Notes: generated by a model not told the origin, from the sequence alone. A stretch of 64,000 nucleotides of DNA from Rheinheimera sp. SA_1 (GCF_001669775.1 NZ_LXWK01000016.1:62001-126000); one strand, 5' to 3'. Counted from the stretch's first letter, positions 44,029 through 53,358 are shown. Numbers and translations are program-made.

Positions 44029-45849
44029 ATGACCACATTTGATGCCAAAGCTTTTTTAGCCACCGCGCCGCAACAACCCGGGGTTTACCGGATGTTGAAT
44101 AAGCAAGAAGTGGTGATTTATGTAGGCAAAGCCAAAGATTTAAAAAAGCGGCTGGCCAGCTATTTCCGTAGCAATGTACCTGGTGTGAAAACCCGAGCCT
44201 TAGTCAGCCAGATTGCCGCCGTTGAACTGATTGTCACGCACAGCGAAACTGAAGCGCTGATTTTAGAAAACAATCTGATCAAGCAGTTCATGCCCAAATA
44301 CAATGTGCTGCTGCGTGATGATAAATCCTACCCATTTATTCTGCTGACCGATCATAAACACCCCAGACTGACGTCGCATCGTGGCCCGCGTAAAAATGCC
44401 GGCCAGTATTTTGGGCCATATCCAAGTGCCGGTGCGGTTTGGGAAAGCCTGAAACTATTACAGAAAATCTTTCCGGTGCGCCAATGTGAAGATGGGTTTT
44501 ATCGCGCCAGAACCCGACCATGTTTGCAATATCAGCTGAAACTCTGCTCGGCGCCATGTGTTGGAAAAATCAGTGATGAGGCATATGCCGAACAAGTGCG
44601 TTTAACCCGGCTGTTTTTAAGCGGAAAAAATCAGTTAGTGATTGATGATTTGGTCGCCTTAATGGACAAAGCCAGCCAGGGCCTGGAGTTTGAACAGGCA
44701 GCGCAGTTACGCGACCAAATTGCGGCGCTGCGAAAAGTGCAGGAGCAGCAAACGGTCAGTGGCGATCAGGATGAAATGGACGTCATTGGTTACCACTATT
44801 CGCACGGCGTGGCGGCGGTGCATGTGCTGTTTGTGCGGGATCGGAAAATTCTGGGCAGTAAAACCTATCATCCGAAAGTTCCTGCCGATACCGATCCTGA
44901 TGAAATTCTGCCGGCGTTTATCCTACAGTTTTATTTAAACGGCATCAGTGGCCAGACGATTCCGCGCGATATTGTGTTGGGACAAGAGCTGCCGGATGCC
45001 GAAGCGATTGCCAATGCGATTGGGCAGTTGGCCGAGCGCAAGGTGAACTTGCTGGCGGTAAAACGCGGTGAAAAAGCCCGTTATTTGTCGTTGGCCGAAA
45101 AAAATGCCAAAACAGCCTGTGATAGCAAGTTATCCTTTGGTTTGCAGATGGCGGTGCGATATTCACAGTTGAAGAAGTTGCTGCAACTCGATGATATTCA
45201 GCGGATGGAGTGTTTTGATATCAGCCATACCATGGGGCAACAAACCATTGCTTCTTGTGTAGTGTTTAATGGCGAAGGGCCGGATAAAAGTGAATATCGA
45301 CGGTTTAATGTCGAAGGTATTACGCCCGGTGATGATTACGCCGCGATGCAGTTTGCGATGAATAAACGTTATGGCAAATTGCAGGACGAAAGCAGGGTAC
45401 CTGACATTGTGTTGATTGACGGTGGTTTGGGTCAGCTTAATCAGGCAGTGAGCTTTTTTGAAACCTTTCCCTTGCATAAAAAGCCATTGTTACTGGGCGT
45501 TGCCAAAGGCACCAGTCGTAAGCCAGGGCTAGAAACGCTCATTTTACCAGGTGGGAAAGAAATGAGTTTGCCGCCTGATGCACCAGCGCTGCATCTTATC
45601 CAACAAATCCGCGATGAAGCGCATCGGTACGCCATTACCGGCCATCGTAATAAACGCGGTAAAAAGTTGCTGCAAAGCCCGTTAGAAAATATTGCTGGCA
45701 TAGGTGAGAAACGCCGACAAGCTTTGTTACAATACCTCGGCGGTTTGCAAGGCGTAATGAAAGCGACAGTTCAGGAACTGGCGACCGTTCCCGGCATTTC
45801 CAAAGTGCAGGCCGAAGTTATATACTCGGCTTGTCATAATAAGAATTAA
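44029..45849 (+). CDS. uvrC: Excinuclease ABC subunit C
   Basis: This 606-residue nucleotide-excision-repair nuclease makes both incisions around a lesion bound by UvrB. It has the N-terminal GIY-YIG domain (GVYRMLNKQEVVIYVGKAKDLKKRL, about 18-42), the UVR motif that contacts UvrB (about 205-235), the RNase H-like endonuclease domain with catalytic Asp (ECFDISHTMG and VLIDGGLGQL) and C-terminal helix-hairpin-helix repeats (IAGIGEKRR, VPGISKVQAE). Full length. Between uvrY and pgsA, as in E. coli. Confidence 0.97.
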   Translation: MTTFDAKAFLATAPQQPGVYRMLNKQEVVIYVGKAKDLKKRLASYFRSNVPGVKTRALVSQIAAVELIVTHSETEALILENNLIKQFMPKYNVLLRDDKSYPFILLTDHKHPRLTSHRGPRKNAGQYFGPYPSAGAVWESLKLLQKIFPVRQCEDGFYRARTRPCLQYQLKLCSAPCVGKISDEAYAEQVRLTRLFLSGKNQLVIDDLVALMDKASQGLEFEQAAQLRDQIAALRKVQEQQTVSGDQDEMDVIGYHYSHGVAAVHVLFVRDRKILGSKTYHPKVPADTDPDEILPAFILQFYLNGISGQTIPRDIVLGQELPDAEAIANAIGQLAERKVNLLAVKRGEKARYLSLAEKNAKTACDSKLSFGLQMAVRYSQLKKLLQLDDIQRMECFDISHTMGQQTIASCVVFNGEGPDKSEYRRFNVEGITPGDDYAAMQFAMNKRYGKLQDESRVPDIVLIDGGLGQLNQAVSFFETFPLHKKPLLLGVAKGTSRKPGLETLILPGGKEMSLPPDAPALHLIQQIRDEAHRYAITGHRNKRGKKLLQSPLENIAGIGEKRRQALLQYLGGLQGVMKATVQELATVPGISKVQAEVIYSACHNKN

Positions 45850-45870
45850 AAAATATCTGAGAGCCCGTTG

Positions 45871-46413
45871 ATGTGGAATGTGCCGAATATACTCACTTTG
45901 TTTCGAATTTTTTTAATCCCGGTTTTTGTTTTTTGCTTTTATTCTACCCATGAACATGCCCGTTTCCTGGCTGCTTTTGTGTTTTGGCTAGCGGCGATTA
46001 CCGACGCGCTTGACGGCTATCTTGCCCGGAAGTTACAACAATCCACTGCTTTTGGCGCTTTCCTTGACCCGGTTGCCGACAAAACTATGGTGGCTGCTGC
46101 ACTGGTGTTGATTGCCGTTGATATGCAAACTTTGTTGGTGACCGTGCCGGCCTTTCTGATGATTAGCCGCGAAATTATTATTTCAGGTTTGCGCGAGTGG
46201 ATGGCGGCAGTAGGGCGCAGTGCTCAGGTCAAAGTATCGGACATGGGCAAATGGAAAACTGCGGTACAGATGCTGGCTCTGATCGGCCTCATCTGGCAAC
46301 CGATCACATGGATCACTGATTTAGGCATGGCATTGTTGTATTTCGCAACTGTGTTGACGCTGTGGTCGATGGTGGTTTATTTACGCGCGGCCTGGCAAGA
46401 TTTAAAACAATAA
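45871..46413 (+). CDS. pgsA: CDP-diacylglycerol--glycerol-3-phosphate 3-phosphatidyltransferase
   Basis: This 180-residue inner-membrane enzyme makes phosphatidylglycerol phosphate, the first step to phosphatidylglycerol and cardiolipin. The CDP-alcohol phosphotransferase signature is complete: DALDGYLAR, then GAFLDPVADK (about 46-72). Four or five hydrophobic helices follow the usual pattern. ATG at 45871 is preferred over the in-frame TTG just before it. 21 bp after uvrC and upstream of a tRNA cluster, the usual place. Confidence 0.96.
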   Translation: MWNVPNILTLFRIFLIPVFVFCFYSTHEHARFLAAFVFWLAAITDALDGYLARKLQQSTAFGAFLDPVADKTMVAAALVLIAVDMQTLLVTVPAFLMISREIIISGLREWMAAVGRSAQVKVSDMGKWKTAVQMLALIGLIWQPITWITDLGMALLYFATVLTLWSMVVYLRAAWQDLKQ

Positions 46414-46547
46414 TCAACAGCTTGCTGCTTTATCCGGCAAGCCTGTTAAAAATTGAGCAAACGATTTGCAATCTGCAAGTTTCTGGTTGACGGATTGATT
46501 AAACTCAGTAGAATGCGTCTCGTGTTAGGGCGTAAGCCTTTCTGGAT

Positions 46548-46623
46548 GCGGGCATAGCTCAGTTGGTAGAGCGCTACCTTGCCAAGGTCGAGGTCACGAG
46601 TTCGAGTCTCGTTGCCCGCTCCA
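46548..46623 (+). tRNA. tRNA-Gly (anticodon GCC), copy 1
   Basis: 76 nt with acceptor GCGGGCA/TGCCCGC, discriminator T, encoded CCA, anticodon loop CTTGCCAA-type and standard D and T arms. Identical to the copy at 46931. Confidence 0.96.
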
Positions 46624-46651
46624 AATCACTAATTTACGACAAGAAAGCGCA

Positions 46652-46725
46652 GGCGGGTTGGCAGAATGGCCATGCAGCGGATTGCAAATCCGTCCACCTC
46701 GGTTCGACTCCGGGACCCGCCTCCA
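46652..46725 (+). tRNA. tRNA-Cys (anticodon GCA)
   Basis: 74 nt with acceptor GGCGGGT/ACCCGCC, discriminator T as required for Cys, encoded CCA, and anticodon loop ATTGCAAA. Confidence 0.96.
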
Positions 46726-46776
46726 TGTTGTAAAAGCTGTTTGAAGCAGCCAAAAAAAGAGTAAAGAAAGTTGTCT

Positions 46777-46863
46777 GCCCGGGTGGTGAAATCGGTAGAC
46801 ACAAGGGATTTAAAATCCCTCGCTCGAAAGGGCGTGCCGGTTCAAGTCCGGCCCCGGGCACCA
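46777..46863 (+). tRNA. tRNA-Leu (anticodon TAA)
   Basis: 87 nt with acceptor GCCCGGG/CCCGGGC, discriminator A, encoded CCA, anticodon loop TTTAAAA and a long variable arm (CTCGCTCGAAAGGGCGT). Confidence 0.96.
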
Positions 46864-46930
46864 TTTACTGACCTGCAAAGCAGAAGTAAATGCGCAACAG
46901 CAAATTAAGAAGATTTACTAAAAGTTTTAT

Positions 46931-47006
46931 GCGGGCATAGCTCAGTTGGTAGAGCGCTACCTTGCCAAGGTCGAGGTCACGAGTTCGAGTCTCGTTGCCC
47001 GCTCCA
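46931..47006 (+). tRNA. tRNA-Gly (anticodon GCC), copy 2
   Basis: Identical in sequence to the tRNA-Gly at 46548-46623; last gene of the Gly-Cys-Leu-Gly cluster. Confidence 0.96.
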
Positions 47007-47060
47007 AAATGGCTTTATCGAATCGCAGTTTGCTGTGACTTCGGTGAACAAAAGAATAAA

Positions 47061-47092
47061 CAAAACGCCGCTTAATCGCGGCGTTTTGTTTT
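47061..47092 (+). terminator. Terminator after the tRNA cluster
   Basis: AAAACGCCGC pairs with GCGGCGTTTT over a TTAATC loop, followed by GTTTTTG. Confidence 0.88.
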
Positions 47093-47126
47093 TGCACGAA
47101 GCAGCATAATTGCTGCCTGATCCCAA

Positions 47127-47200
47127 CATCATTGAAGTCGCAGAAAGGCCCCAGCAAGCAAAGGCGGCCAACACCCCCGCAACTTCAAGGATGAAGGGGA
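47127..47200. repeat. Palindromic intergenic repeat, short form
   Basis: Begins CATCATTGAAGTCGCAG and ends CGCAACTTCAAGGATGAAGG. The two ends can pair (TTGAAGT with ACTTCAA). It is an internally shortened version of the unit at 47208. Confidence 0.7.
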
Positions 47201-47207
47201 TGCCCAA

Positions 47208-47325
47208 AATCATTGAAGTTGTAGGTAGGCGACGAGCGAGTGAAACCCCAGGAGCATAGCAGTTCTATGTGACTGGGGAGAACGCGCGAAGGCAACACCC
47301 CTACAGCTTCAAGGATGAAGGGCAT
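47208..47325. repeat. Palindromic intergenic repeat, full form
   Basis: About 118 bp. The ends ATTGAAGTTGTAGG and CCTACAGCTTCAA pair, and an inner stem ACCCCAG...CTGGGG encloses the centre. The unit repeats the ends of the preceding element, and a half copy lies at 59066-59099. It looks like a REP/ERIC-type dispersed repeat of this bacterial group. Confidence 0.75.
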
Positions 47326-47419
47326 AATCAAGCTGTCTCATGGATTTTGAGAACCGTCCTTCCCAAGGAAAGGGCCAGCCTGTTTTGGACGACTTCAGCT
47401 TGTTCTGGATTTACTCATT

Positions 47420-47689
47420 ATGCTTAATATCATTGCAGACATCGTCGGCATGGCAGGTACCTGCCTGGTCGTTGGCGCGTTCTTTTTACTTCAACTGAAT
47501 AAAGTGTCGCCAAAAGGTTTGTTATATAACCTGATGAATTTGTCCGGCGCGTTATTTTTGCTGTTTAGTCTTTGTATTAACTTTAATCTTGCCAGTTTTG
47601 TCATCGAAATCTTCTGGATTGTGGCATCGCTGATTGGGCTTTATGGTTATCTGAAGCAAGATCGCAAAGCCGAGAATTCACCCTCGTGA
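47420..47689 (+). CDS. CBU_0592-type small membrane protein
   Basis: This 89-residue protein has three hydrophobic segments (about 3-24, 36-56, 58-78) and a polar C-terminus. The opening (IADIVGMAGTCLVVGAFFLLQ) and LYNLMNLSGALFLLFSL match the CBU_0592 family of small membrane proteins as I recall it. The function is unknown. It stands alone between a repeat cluster and a terminator shared with the convergent transporter gene. Confidence 0.75.
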   Translation: MLNIIADIVGMAGTCLVVGAFFLLQLNKVSPKGLLYNLMNLSGALFLLFSLCINFNLASFVIEIFWIVASLIGLYGYLKQDRKAENSPS

Positions 47690-47695
47690 TAGAAA

Positions 47696-47728
47696 CGGGA
47701 TCAGTGCCGCGCATTGATCCCGCTTTTT
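47696..47728 (+). terminator. Terminator after the CBU_0592-type gene
   Basis: CGGGATCA pairs with TGATCCCG and is followed by CTTTTTGTTT; 7 bp after the stop codon. Confidence 0.8.
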
Positions 47729-47758
47729 GTTTATTAAATGTTGGTTACTAAATGCAGT

Positions 47759-49165
47759 TTACTGCAACATCGGTCCCAGCCAACTACTGGCGATACTAAT
47801 CGCCACAATCCCGACTAAATTCAGCACCAAACCGGCTTTCACCATATCCTTAATTTGTAATTTGCCACTGGCAAATACAATCGCATTTGGTGGTGTCGCT
47901 ACCGGCAGCATAAATGCAAAGCTGGCAGCCAATGCTGCTGGCACCACCAGATACAGTGGTGACAAGTCCATCGAAACCGCTACAGGCCCAAGTAAAGGTA
48001 AAAACGCTGCTGCCGTGGCTGTGTTGCTGGTTACTTCGGTTAAGAAAATAATCAGCGTGGTGACGGTCAGTAGAATAAATACCGGCGGAATGCCCTGCAG
48101 CAAACTTAATTGTTGTGCCAGCAATTCAGAAACGCCTGTTTTCTGAATTTGATCGGCCATGCTAAGACCTCCACCAAACAGTAACAATACACCCCAGGGG
48201 ACCTGTTGGCTGTCTTTCCACACTAAGAGGCGTTGTTGTTGCTCCCCGGGCAACACAAATAATACTGTTGCGGCTATTAGCGCAATCATGGTGTCACTCA
48301 GCGGCAAACCTGTCCATTTCACCAACCATTGCTGGCTGATCCAGCTCACAGCCGCCAGGGTGAATACCAATAACACCAATGCTTCTGAACGCCGTAACGG
48401 GCCCAGCGCTGCCAGTTCCTGCTTAAAATTATGCTGCCCGTCGCTGCTGGCTGGTAATTTAAAGTGAAACTTACACAACCAGATCCAGCATACAGCCAAC
48501 ATCACCAGTGCCAGGGGGACACCAACGAGCATCCAATCAGCAAAACTGATCTGAATTTGATAACTTTTACTTAAATAGGCCGCCAGCAGCGCATTGGGTG
48601 GTGTGCCAATTAAGGTGGCAATGCCGCCGATACTGGCGCTATAGGCAATCGCCAGCAACACTGCTTTGCCAAAATCATCCTGATTACTGGCATGCGCCAT
48701 TTTAATCATCGATAAACCAATTGGCAGCATCATCACGGCCGTTGCGGTATTGGACATCCACATCGATAAAAACGCTGTTACGGCCATTAAACCCGCCACT
48801 TGCGCCGCTGGCTTCTGGCCGGTGAACTGCAAGGCTTTTAACGCAATGCGTTGGTGCAGACCGGTTTTTTCCATCGCTATCGATAAAAAGAACCCACCAA
48901 AAAATAAAAAGATCAACGGATGGGCATAAGGCGCAGTAGCGGCGTCCATTTTGTCGATGCCAAGCAGCGGAATAAAAATCATCGGTAAAATGGAGGTGAC
49001 CGGGATCGGCATCACTTCGCTGATCCACCACAGGATCATCCATAGCATTAAACCGGTGACATGCCAGGCAGGCGCAGACATACCGGCGAGCGGCGGGGCG
49101 GTGAGCAAGGTAAATATTAATAACGCCGGTCCGGCCAGTAACAGGTAATAACTGTTAATTTTCAT
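47759..49165 (-). CDS. DASS family (SLC13) sodium-coupled anion transporter
   Basis: This protein of about 468 residues has about eleven to twelve membrane segments and both Ser-Asn-Thr sodium-site motifs of the divalent anion:Na+ symporter family: WMSNTATAVMMLPIG in the first half and EVTSNTATAAAFLPLLGP in the second. The GGIATLIGTPPNALLAAYL signature is also typical. Likely substrates are di- or tricarboxylates (succinate, malate, fumarate) or sulfate; the sequence alone does not decide. The start MKINSYYLLL at 49165 is preferred; the frame is open to 49204. It is convergent with the small membrane protein gene and divergent from the aldo/keto reductase. Confidence 0.92.
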   Translation of the reverse strand: MKINSYYLLLAGPALLIFTLLTAPPLAGMSAPAWHVTGLMLWMILWWISEVMPIPVTSILPMIFIPLLGIDKMDAATAPYAHPLIFLFFGGFFLSIAMEKTGLHQRIALKALQFTGQKPAAQVAGLMAVTAFLSMWMSNTATAVMMLPIGLSMIKMAHASNQDDFGKAVLLAIAYSASIGGIATLIGTPPNALLAAYLSKSYQIQISFADWMLVGVPLALVMLAVCWIWLCKFHFKLPASSDGQHNFKQELAALGPLRRSEALVLLVFTLAAVSWISQQWLVKWTGLPLSDTMIALIAATVLFVLPGEQQQRLLVWKDSQQVPWGVLLLFGGGLSMADQIQKTGVSELLAQQLSLLQGIPPVFILLTVTTLIIFLTEVTSNTATAAAFLPLLGPVAVSMDLSPLYLVVPAALAASFAFMLPVATPPNAIVFASGKLQIKDMVKAGLVLNLVGIVAISIASSWLGPMLQ

Positions 49166-49436
49166 CTGAATTCCATAGTTGCCAGATTTAAGTGCCATCG
49201 CCAATGATGACGCAAATTCCAGACGCTACTTTACCGCAAGTTTTGATACAAATTTATGCTTTGTAACGACTTTTAGAATGTTGATTTATATAATCCGCAA
49301 TCCTGTTGTTAATGTGGGTGTCATTCAGTCGAAATCTGCCCGGCAGCTTTACAACTTTCAAAATGCCAAAAATATTTGAGGCTGATTCGCTGTTTTCGCT
49401 ACACTGCTGTTTTGTTTATCTTAACTGGTATTTTTG

Positions 49437-50399
49437 ATGCAACCACTTTTAACAACCTATCCAACAGCCGGCACCATGGTATTTGGCTGTATGGGGCTTG
49501 GCGGTGACTGGAATGTGCCAGACATTAGTGCGGAAGCCCGCCGCTTGTCGTATCAGGCACTTGATAGCGCCTTGGCGCAAAACTTCACCCTGTTTGACCA
49601 TGCCGACATTTACACCCGCGGCAAAGCTGAGCAAGTATTCGGCGACTACCTGGCAATGCATCCGGGCTTACGGGAAAAAATTCTGATCCAAACCAAATGC
49701 GCCATTCGCTTTAAAGACGATGAGGCGGTTGGCCGTTATGATTTTTCTGCAAGCTACATTCGCCAGCAAGTAGAACTGTCGTTACGTCAGTTGCAGTGCG
49801 GGTATATTGATTTGTTGTTGTTGCACCGGCCGGATCCGTTGATGGACGTGCATGAAGTTGCCGCGGTACTGCAGGCGTTGCAGCTGGAAGGCAAAATTCG
49901 CAATGTCGGTGTTTCCAATTTTGGCGTGCCACAGTTGCAATTACTGCAATCAGCCATGTCGCAGCCGCTGCTGGTCAATCAGCTGGAAATGAGTCTGGCG
50001 AAAATCGATTGGCTGGAACAAAACGTGTTAACGGGCATGACGCAGGGCGCTGCCCACTTTTTTGGCTACGGCACTGTCGAATATTGTCAGCAACATCAGG
50101 TGCAAATTCAGGCCTGGGGCAGTTTGGCGCAAGGTTTGTTTACCGGGGGTAAAGCACCTCAAACTCCAGCTCAGCAGCAGACTGCTGATTTGGTATTAAA
50201 GTTGGCGGCACTGTATCAGTGTTCACCGGAAGCAATAGTGCTGGGATGGTTGATGCGCCATCCTGCCGGCATTCAACCGGTGATTGGCACCACCAATCCG
50301 ATGCGTATCAAAGCATGTGCAGAGGCAAGAAATGTTCAACTCAGCCGTGAGCATTGGTATGCGCTTTATGTAGCAAGCAGAGGCCAACCGTTACCATAA
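49437..50399 (+). CDS. Aldo/keto reductase, YdhF-like
   Basis: This 320-residue TIM-barrel oxidoreductase uses NADPH. The catalytic tetrad is visible: Asp and Tyr in FDHADIYTRGKAE (about 58-63), Lys in IQTKCAIRF (about 86) and His in LLLHRPDPLMD (about 123). GVSNFGVPQL and PVIGTTNPMRIKA are the usual cofactor-binding regions. It resembles E. coli YdhF. ATG at 49437 is preferred to the in-frame TTG one codon earlier. The physiological substrate is unknown. It ends 14 bp before the second hairpin repeat. Confidence 0.9.
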   Translation: MQPLLTTYPTAGTMVFGCMGLGGDWNVPDISAEARRLSYQALDSALAQNFTLFDHADIYTRGKAEQVFGDYLAMHPGLREKILIQTKCAIRFKDDEAVGRYDFSASYIRQQVELSLRQLQCGYIDLLLLHRPDPLMDVHEVAAVLQALQLEGKIRNVGVSNFGVPQLQLLQSAMSQPLLVNQLEMSLAKIDWLEQNVLTGMTQGAAHFFGYGTVEYCQQHQVQIQAWGSLAQGLFTGGKAPQTPAQQQTADLVLKLAALYQCSPEAIVLGWLMRHPAGIQPVIGTTNPMRIKACAEARNVQLSREHWYALYVASRGQPLP

Positions 50400-50413
50400 T
50401 AAATGTTAATTCC

Positions 50414-50466
50414 GGGGTCAGAGTCAATTGTTAACAACAGATATGTTAATAATTGACTCTGACCCC
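50414..50466. repeat. Hairpin repeat, copy 2 (GGGGTCAGAGTC family)
   Basis: Arms 50414-50435 and 50445-50466 are 22 bp with one mismatch and a 9-nt loop. The arm starts GGGGTCAGAGTCAATTGTTA, identical to the element at 27621-27674. It lies between convergent genes and probably terminates transcription from both sides. Confidence 0.9.
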
Positions 50467-50481
50467 ACAGTTAACAAATGA

Positions 50482-51351
50482 TCAGAAACCGCGCAGATAT
50501 TGCTGTTTTGGCTGGTCTAAAATGGTGTCCCAAGAACCGTAAGTTGGGTTTGGCAGCATAAAAAACTTAGTGCCCCAATGTGCCTGATATTGATCAACTA
50601 ACGCTGCGCGTTGCGCTGGTGTGATGTTCTTCTTCACATTTGGCAGAAAATCACCAAAATCATCGCCTACTGACATAATCACCCGATAGCTTTGCATCGC
50701 GAGCTGACGACGGCTTTCTTTTTCACTGCTCCAGTCTGGCTGTTCGGCTTTCAGCCAGAGTTGAGCCGCGCTAATTTGTTGAATACCAACAGCTTGCAGA
50801 TTTTTCAACGTGTCATCTTTTTGCGGACACGCGCTAGGGGTGTTTGCACGTTTGCTACAAGCCCGATTGCTGATGTACAAAACTTTAATGCCCATGGCTT
50901 CAGCCGCATTCACAAAAGCCACTGCGCCCGGCACTGCATCGGCTTTAGCCAGACTCACCCAGCGATCCCAACTGGCATCACTAAAAGCGGCATTGGTTAA
51001 AATATCCTGTGCAGCAGCAGGTGAGTTATCCAGAATGGTTTCGTCGATATCGACGATAATGGCTGGCGGTAAATTCGCGGCATTGGCTTGCGGCCATACG
51101 GTCCATTGATTGTCATTTTTGGCTTTGCTTAATAAATCTGTCGCCTGACGATAGGTCTGAATGCTGTTAGCGCGAAACTCTGCGGAAGTTTGATACCACA
51201 ATACGCTGTTAAAATTATTGTGTGCGGCAGGCTGCTCTTGTACCTGGTTCGATGCACTCGAAGGAACAGTGGTCTGGCAAGCGCTCAAACCAAGGAGCAG
51301 TAAACTGGCAAGGCTAATTTTGCCGGGGAAAGTGTGGGAAACAATAGACAT
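50482..51351 (-). CDS. HAD IIIB acid phosphatase, lipoprotein e(P4) family
   Basis: This 289-residue outer-membrane-type lipoprotein has a signal peptide ending LLGLSACQTT (lipid Cys at about 25). The HAD motif I is VDIDETILDNSP (nucleophile and acid Asp, about 102-104). LYISNRACSKR carries motif II and the Cys-rich insertion (ACPQKDD), and VGDDFGDFLP is the C-terminal acidic motif. In Haemophilus the e(P4) protein is a 5'-nucleotidase for NMN uptake. The start at 51351 has GAGGTG upstream and gives a proper signal peptide; the longer frame to 51501 does not. Confidence 0.92.
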   Translation of the reverse strand: MSIVSHTFPGKISLASLLLLGLSACQTTVPSSASNQVQEQPAAHNNFNSVLWYQTSAEFRANSIQTYRQATDLLSKAKNDNQWTVWPQANAANLPPAIIVDIDETILDNSPAAAQDILTNAAFSDASWDRWVSLAKADAVPGAVAFVNAAEAMGIKVLYISNRACSKRANTPSACPQKDDTLKNLQAVGIQQISAAQLWLKAEQPDWSSEKESRRQLAMQSYRVIMSVGDDFGDFLPNVKKNITPAQRAALVDQYQAHWGTKFFMLPNPTYGSWDTILDQPKQQYLRGF

Positions 51352-51558
51352 GAACACCTCAATGCAACGAACTCTGCAAATAGCTCTGGAAAAAGCTACG
51401 CAACTAAAACGCAGATGATAATGCCATTTTGCTAAATTACAATGCTTGTCGGGATTAACTGGAGTGGTCGTGCGCTGAATGTTTTTTGCAGCCAGCAGCA
51501 TCTGACTAAAAATTCAGGCAGCACTTGGCTGCCTGAAGAGTTCAAATATCAGTCGTCA

Positions 51559-53208
51559 TTACATATTCGGATAATTAGGGCCACCAGCGCCTTCTGGCGT
51601 CACCCAGCGAATATTCTGGCTCGGGTCTTTAATGTCACAGGTTTTACAGTGCACGCAGTTTTGCGCATTAATTTGAAACCTGGGTTCATTAGTCTCAATG
51701 CCCACTACTTCATAGACACCGGCCGGGCAATAACGCTGCGCTGGCTCCGCGTATTTAGCGTAATTCACTGCAATTGGAATGCTGGCGTCCAGTAACTGCA
51801 AATGGCACGGCTGTTCTTCTTCGTGGTTGGTGTTGGATAAAAACACGGATGTCAGCTTATCAAAACTCAGCACATTGTCAGGTTTAGCGTATTGCAGCTG
51901 CACGCTGTCCGCCGCCAGTTTCAGGCTGGCATGGTCAAAAGTGTTGTCTTTGAGGGTAAAAGGTAATTTCCCACCAAACAAATTTTGATCCAGGGTATTA
52001 AAAGCGCCACCAAGCAAAGAGCCAAATTTATGCATCGCAGGGCCAAAGTTACGCGAACGGTATAATTCGTCATATAACCAGCTTTGTTCAAATAAGCTTT
52101 GGAAAGAGGTTAAATCGCTGCCACCTTGTTGATCCGCAGCGAGTTTGGCAAATACGGCTTCAGCAGCCAACATGCCCGATTTCATCGCAGTGTGGTTGCC
52201 TTTGATTTTGGCAAAATTTAATGTACCGGCATCACAGCCAATCAATAAACCGCCAGGGAAACTCATTTTTGGCAAGCTATTCAGGCCACCTTTGGCGATG
52301 GCACGCGCACCATAACAAACCCTTTTGCCGCCGGTTAAATACTGGCTGATCACCGGGTGATGTTTGTAACGCTGGAACTCATCAAACGGGCTTAAATAGG
52401 GGTTGCTGTAGTTTAAATCGATGATGAGGCCTACCACAACCTGATTGTTTTCAGCGTGATACAGATAACCGCCGCCACTGGTGTCACTTTGTAGCGGCCA
52501 GCCGGCCGAGTGCAACACTAAACCAGGCTGATGTTTGTTCGGGTCAATGTCCCAGATTTCTTTAAAACCAATGGCATAATGCTGCGGCGATTTACCGGCA
52601 TCCAGCTGATAATGGTTAATCAGCTCTTTACCCAAATGGCCACGACAACCTTCAGCGAACAAGGTGTATTTAGCGCGAAGCTCCATGCCTGGGGTAAAAC
52701 TGCTTTTTTGCTGACCGTGTTTATCCAGGCCCATATCGCCGGTAACAATGCCTTTTACCACATTGTCTTCAATGATCAGACTGGCAGCGCTAAACCCCGG
52801 GAAAATTTCTACACCGAGATTTTCAGCCTGGGTGGCCAGCCAACGGCAGACGTTACCCATGGAAACAATATAGTTACCGCTGTTATGCATGGTTTTTGGT
52901 ACCAGCATATTCGGGACTTTGCGTGCCTGCGAATCAGATTGCAGATAATAGATATCATCGTGGCTGACTGCTGTACCCAATGGGGCACCAAGCTCTTGCC
53001 AGTCCGGTAGCAACTCGTTTAATGCTTTGGTTTCAAATACCGCGCCGGATAAAATATGGGCGCCAACTTCCGAGCCTTTTTCTACTACACATACTGTTAA
53101 TTCGGAATTAGCAGATTTTGCTTGCTGCATCAGACGGATCGCTGCCGATAGGCCTGACGGTCCGGCCCCAACAATTACAACGTCAAACTCCATTGATTCG
53201 CGTTCCAC
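51559..53208 (-). CDS. Electron transfer flavoprotein-ubiquinone oxidoreductase
   Basis: This 549-residue membrane-associated flavoprotein passes electrons from ETF to ubiquinone. It has an N-terminal FAD-binding GAGPSGLSAAIRL, the central ubiquinone-binding region, and a C-terminal ferredoxin-like domain with the 4Fe-4S cysteines in YCPAGVYEV and CVHCKTCDIKDPSQNI, ending in GGPNYPNM as in most homologues. The initiator may be the first ATG (53206-53208) or the internal MEFDVVIVGAG at 53193. It is divergent from etfBA and shares a 250-bp control region with two LiuR-like boxes, which fits a role in branched-chain amino acid and fatty acid oxidation. Confidence 0.95.
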   Translation of the reverse strand: MERESMEFDVVIVGAGPSGLSAAIRLMQQAKSANSELTVCVVEKGSEVGAHILSGAVFETKALNELLPDWQELGAPLGTAVSHDDIYYLQSDSQARKVPNMLVPKTMHNSGNYIVSMGNVCRWLATQAENLGVEIFPGFSAASLIIEDNVVKGIVTGDMGLDKHGQQKSSFTPGMELRAKYTLFAEGCRGHLGKELINHYQLDAGKSPQHYAIGFKEIWDIDPNKHQPGLVLHSAGWPLQSDTSGGGYLYHAENNQVVVGLIIDLNYSNPYLSPFDEFQRYKHHPVISQYLTGGKRVCYGARAIAKGGLNSLPKMSFPGGLLIGCDAGTLNFAKIKGNHTAMKSGMLAAEAVFAKLAADQQGGSDLTSFQSLFEQSWLYDELYRSRNFGPAMHKFGSLLGGAFNTLDQNLFGGKLPFTLKDNTFDHASLKLAADSVQLQYAKPDNVLSFDKLTSVFLSNTNHEEEQPCHLQLLDASIPIAVNYAKYAEPAQRYCPAGVYEVVGIETNEPRFQINAQNCVHCKTCDIKDPSQNIRWVTPEGAGGPNYPNM

Positions 53209-53358
53209 GGCGGTCCCCTTGATTATTATTTTGTGTATGATTGATTGCCGTCAGCTGCTGGTTTTGCTTACAGTAGCAATAGCTGTTCAACTTTAGGTTC
53301 CAGATTTACGTTCCAGACAAATTTCTACACCTTTGTGCTGCTTGCAAGGGTATTTCAG

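Noticed and set aside
46634-46864. Antisense open frame starting MVPGAGLEPARPFERG
   Set aside because: It is the antisense of the tRNA-Leu and tRNA-Cys genes; this kind of peptide is a well-known spurious annotation.
46957-47157. Minus-strand frame ending RATRLELVTSTLAR
   Set aside because: It runs antisense across tRNA-Gly and the terminator and has no ribosome binding site.
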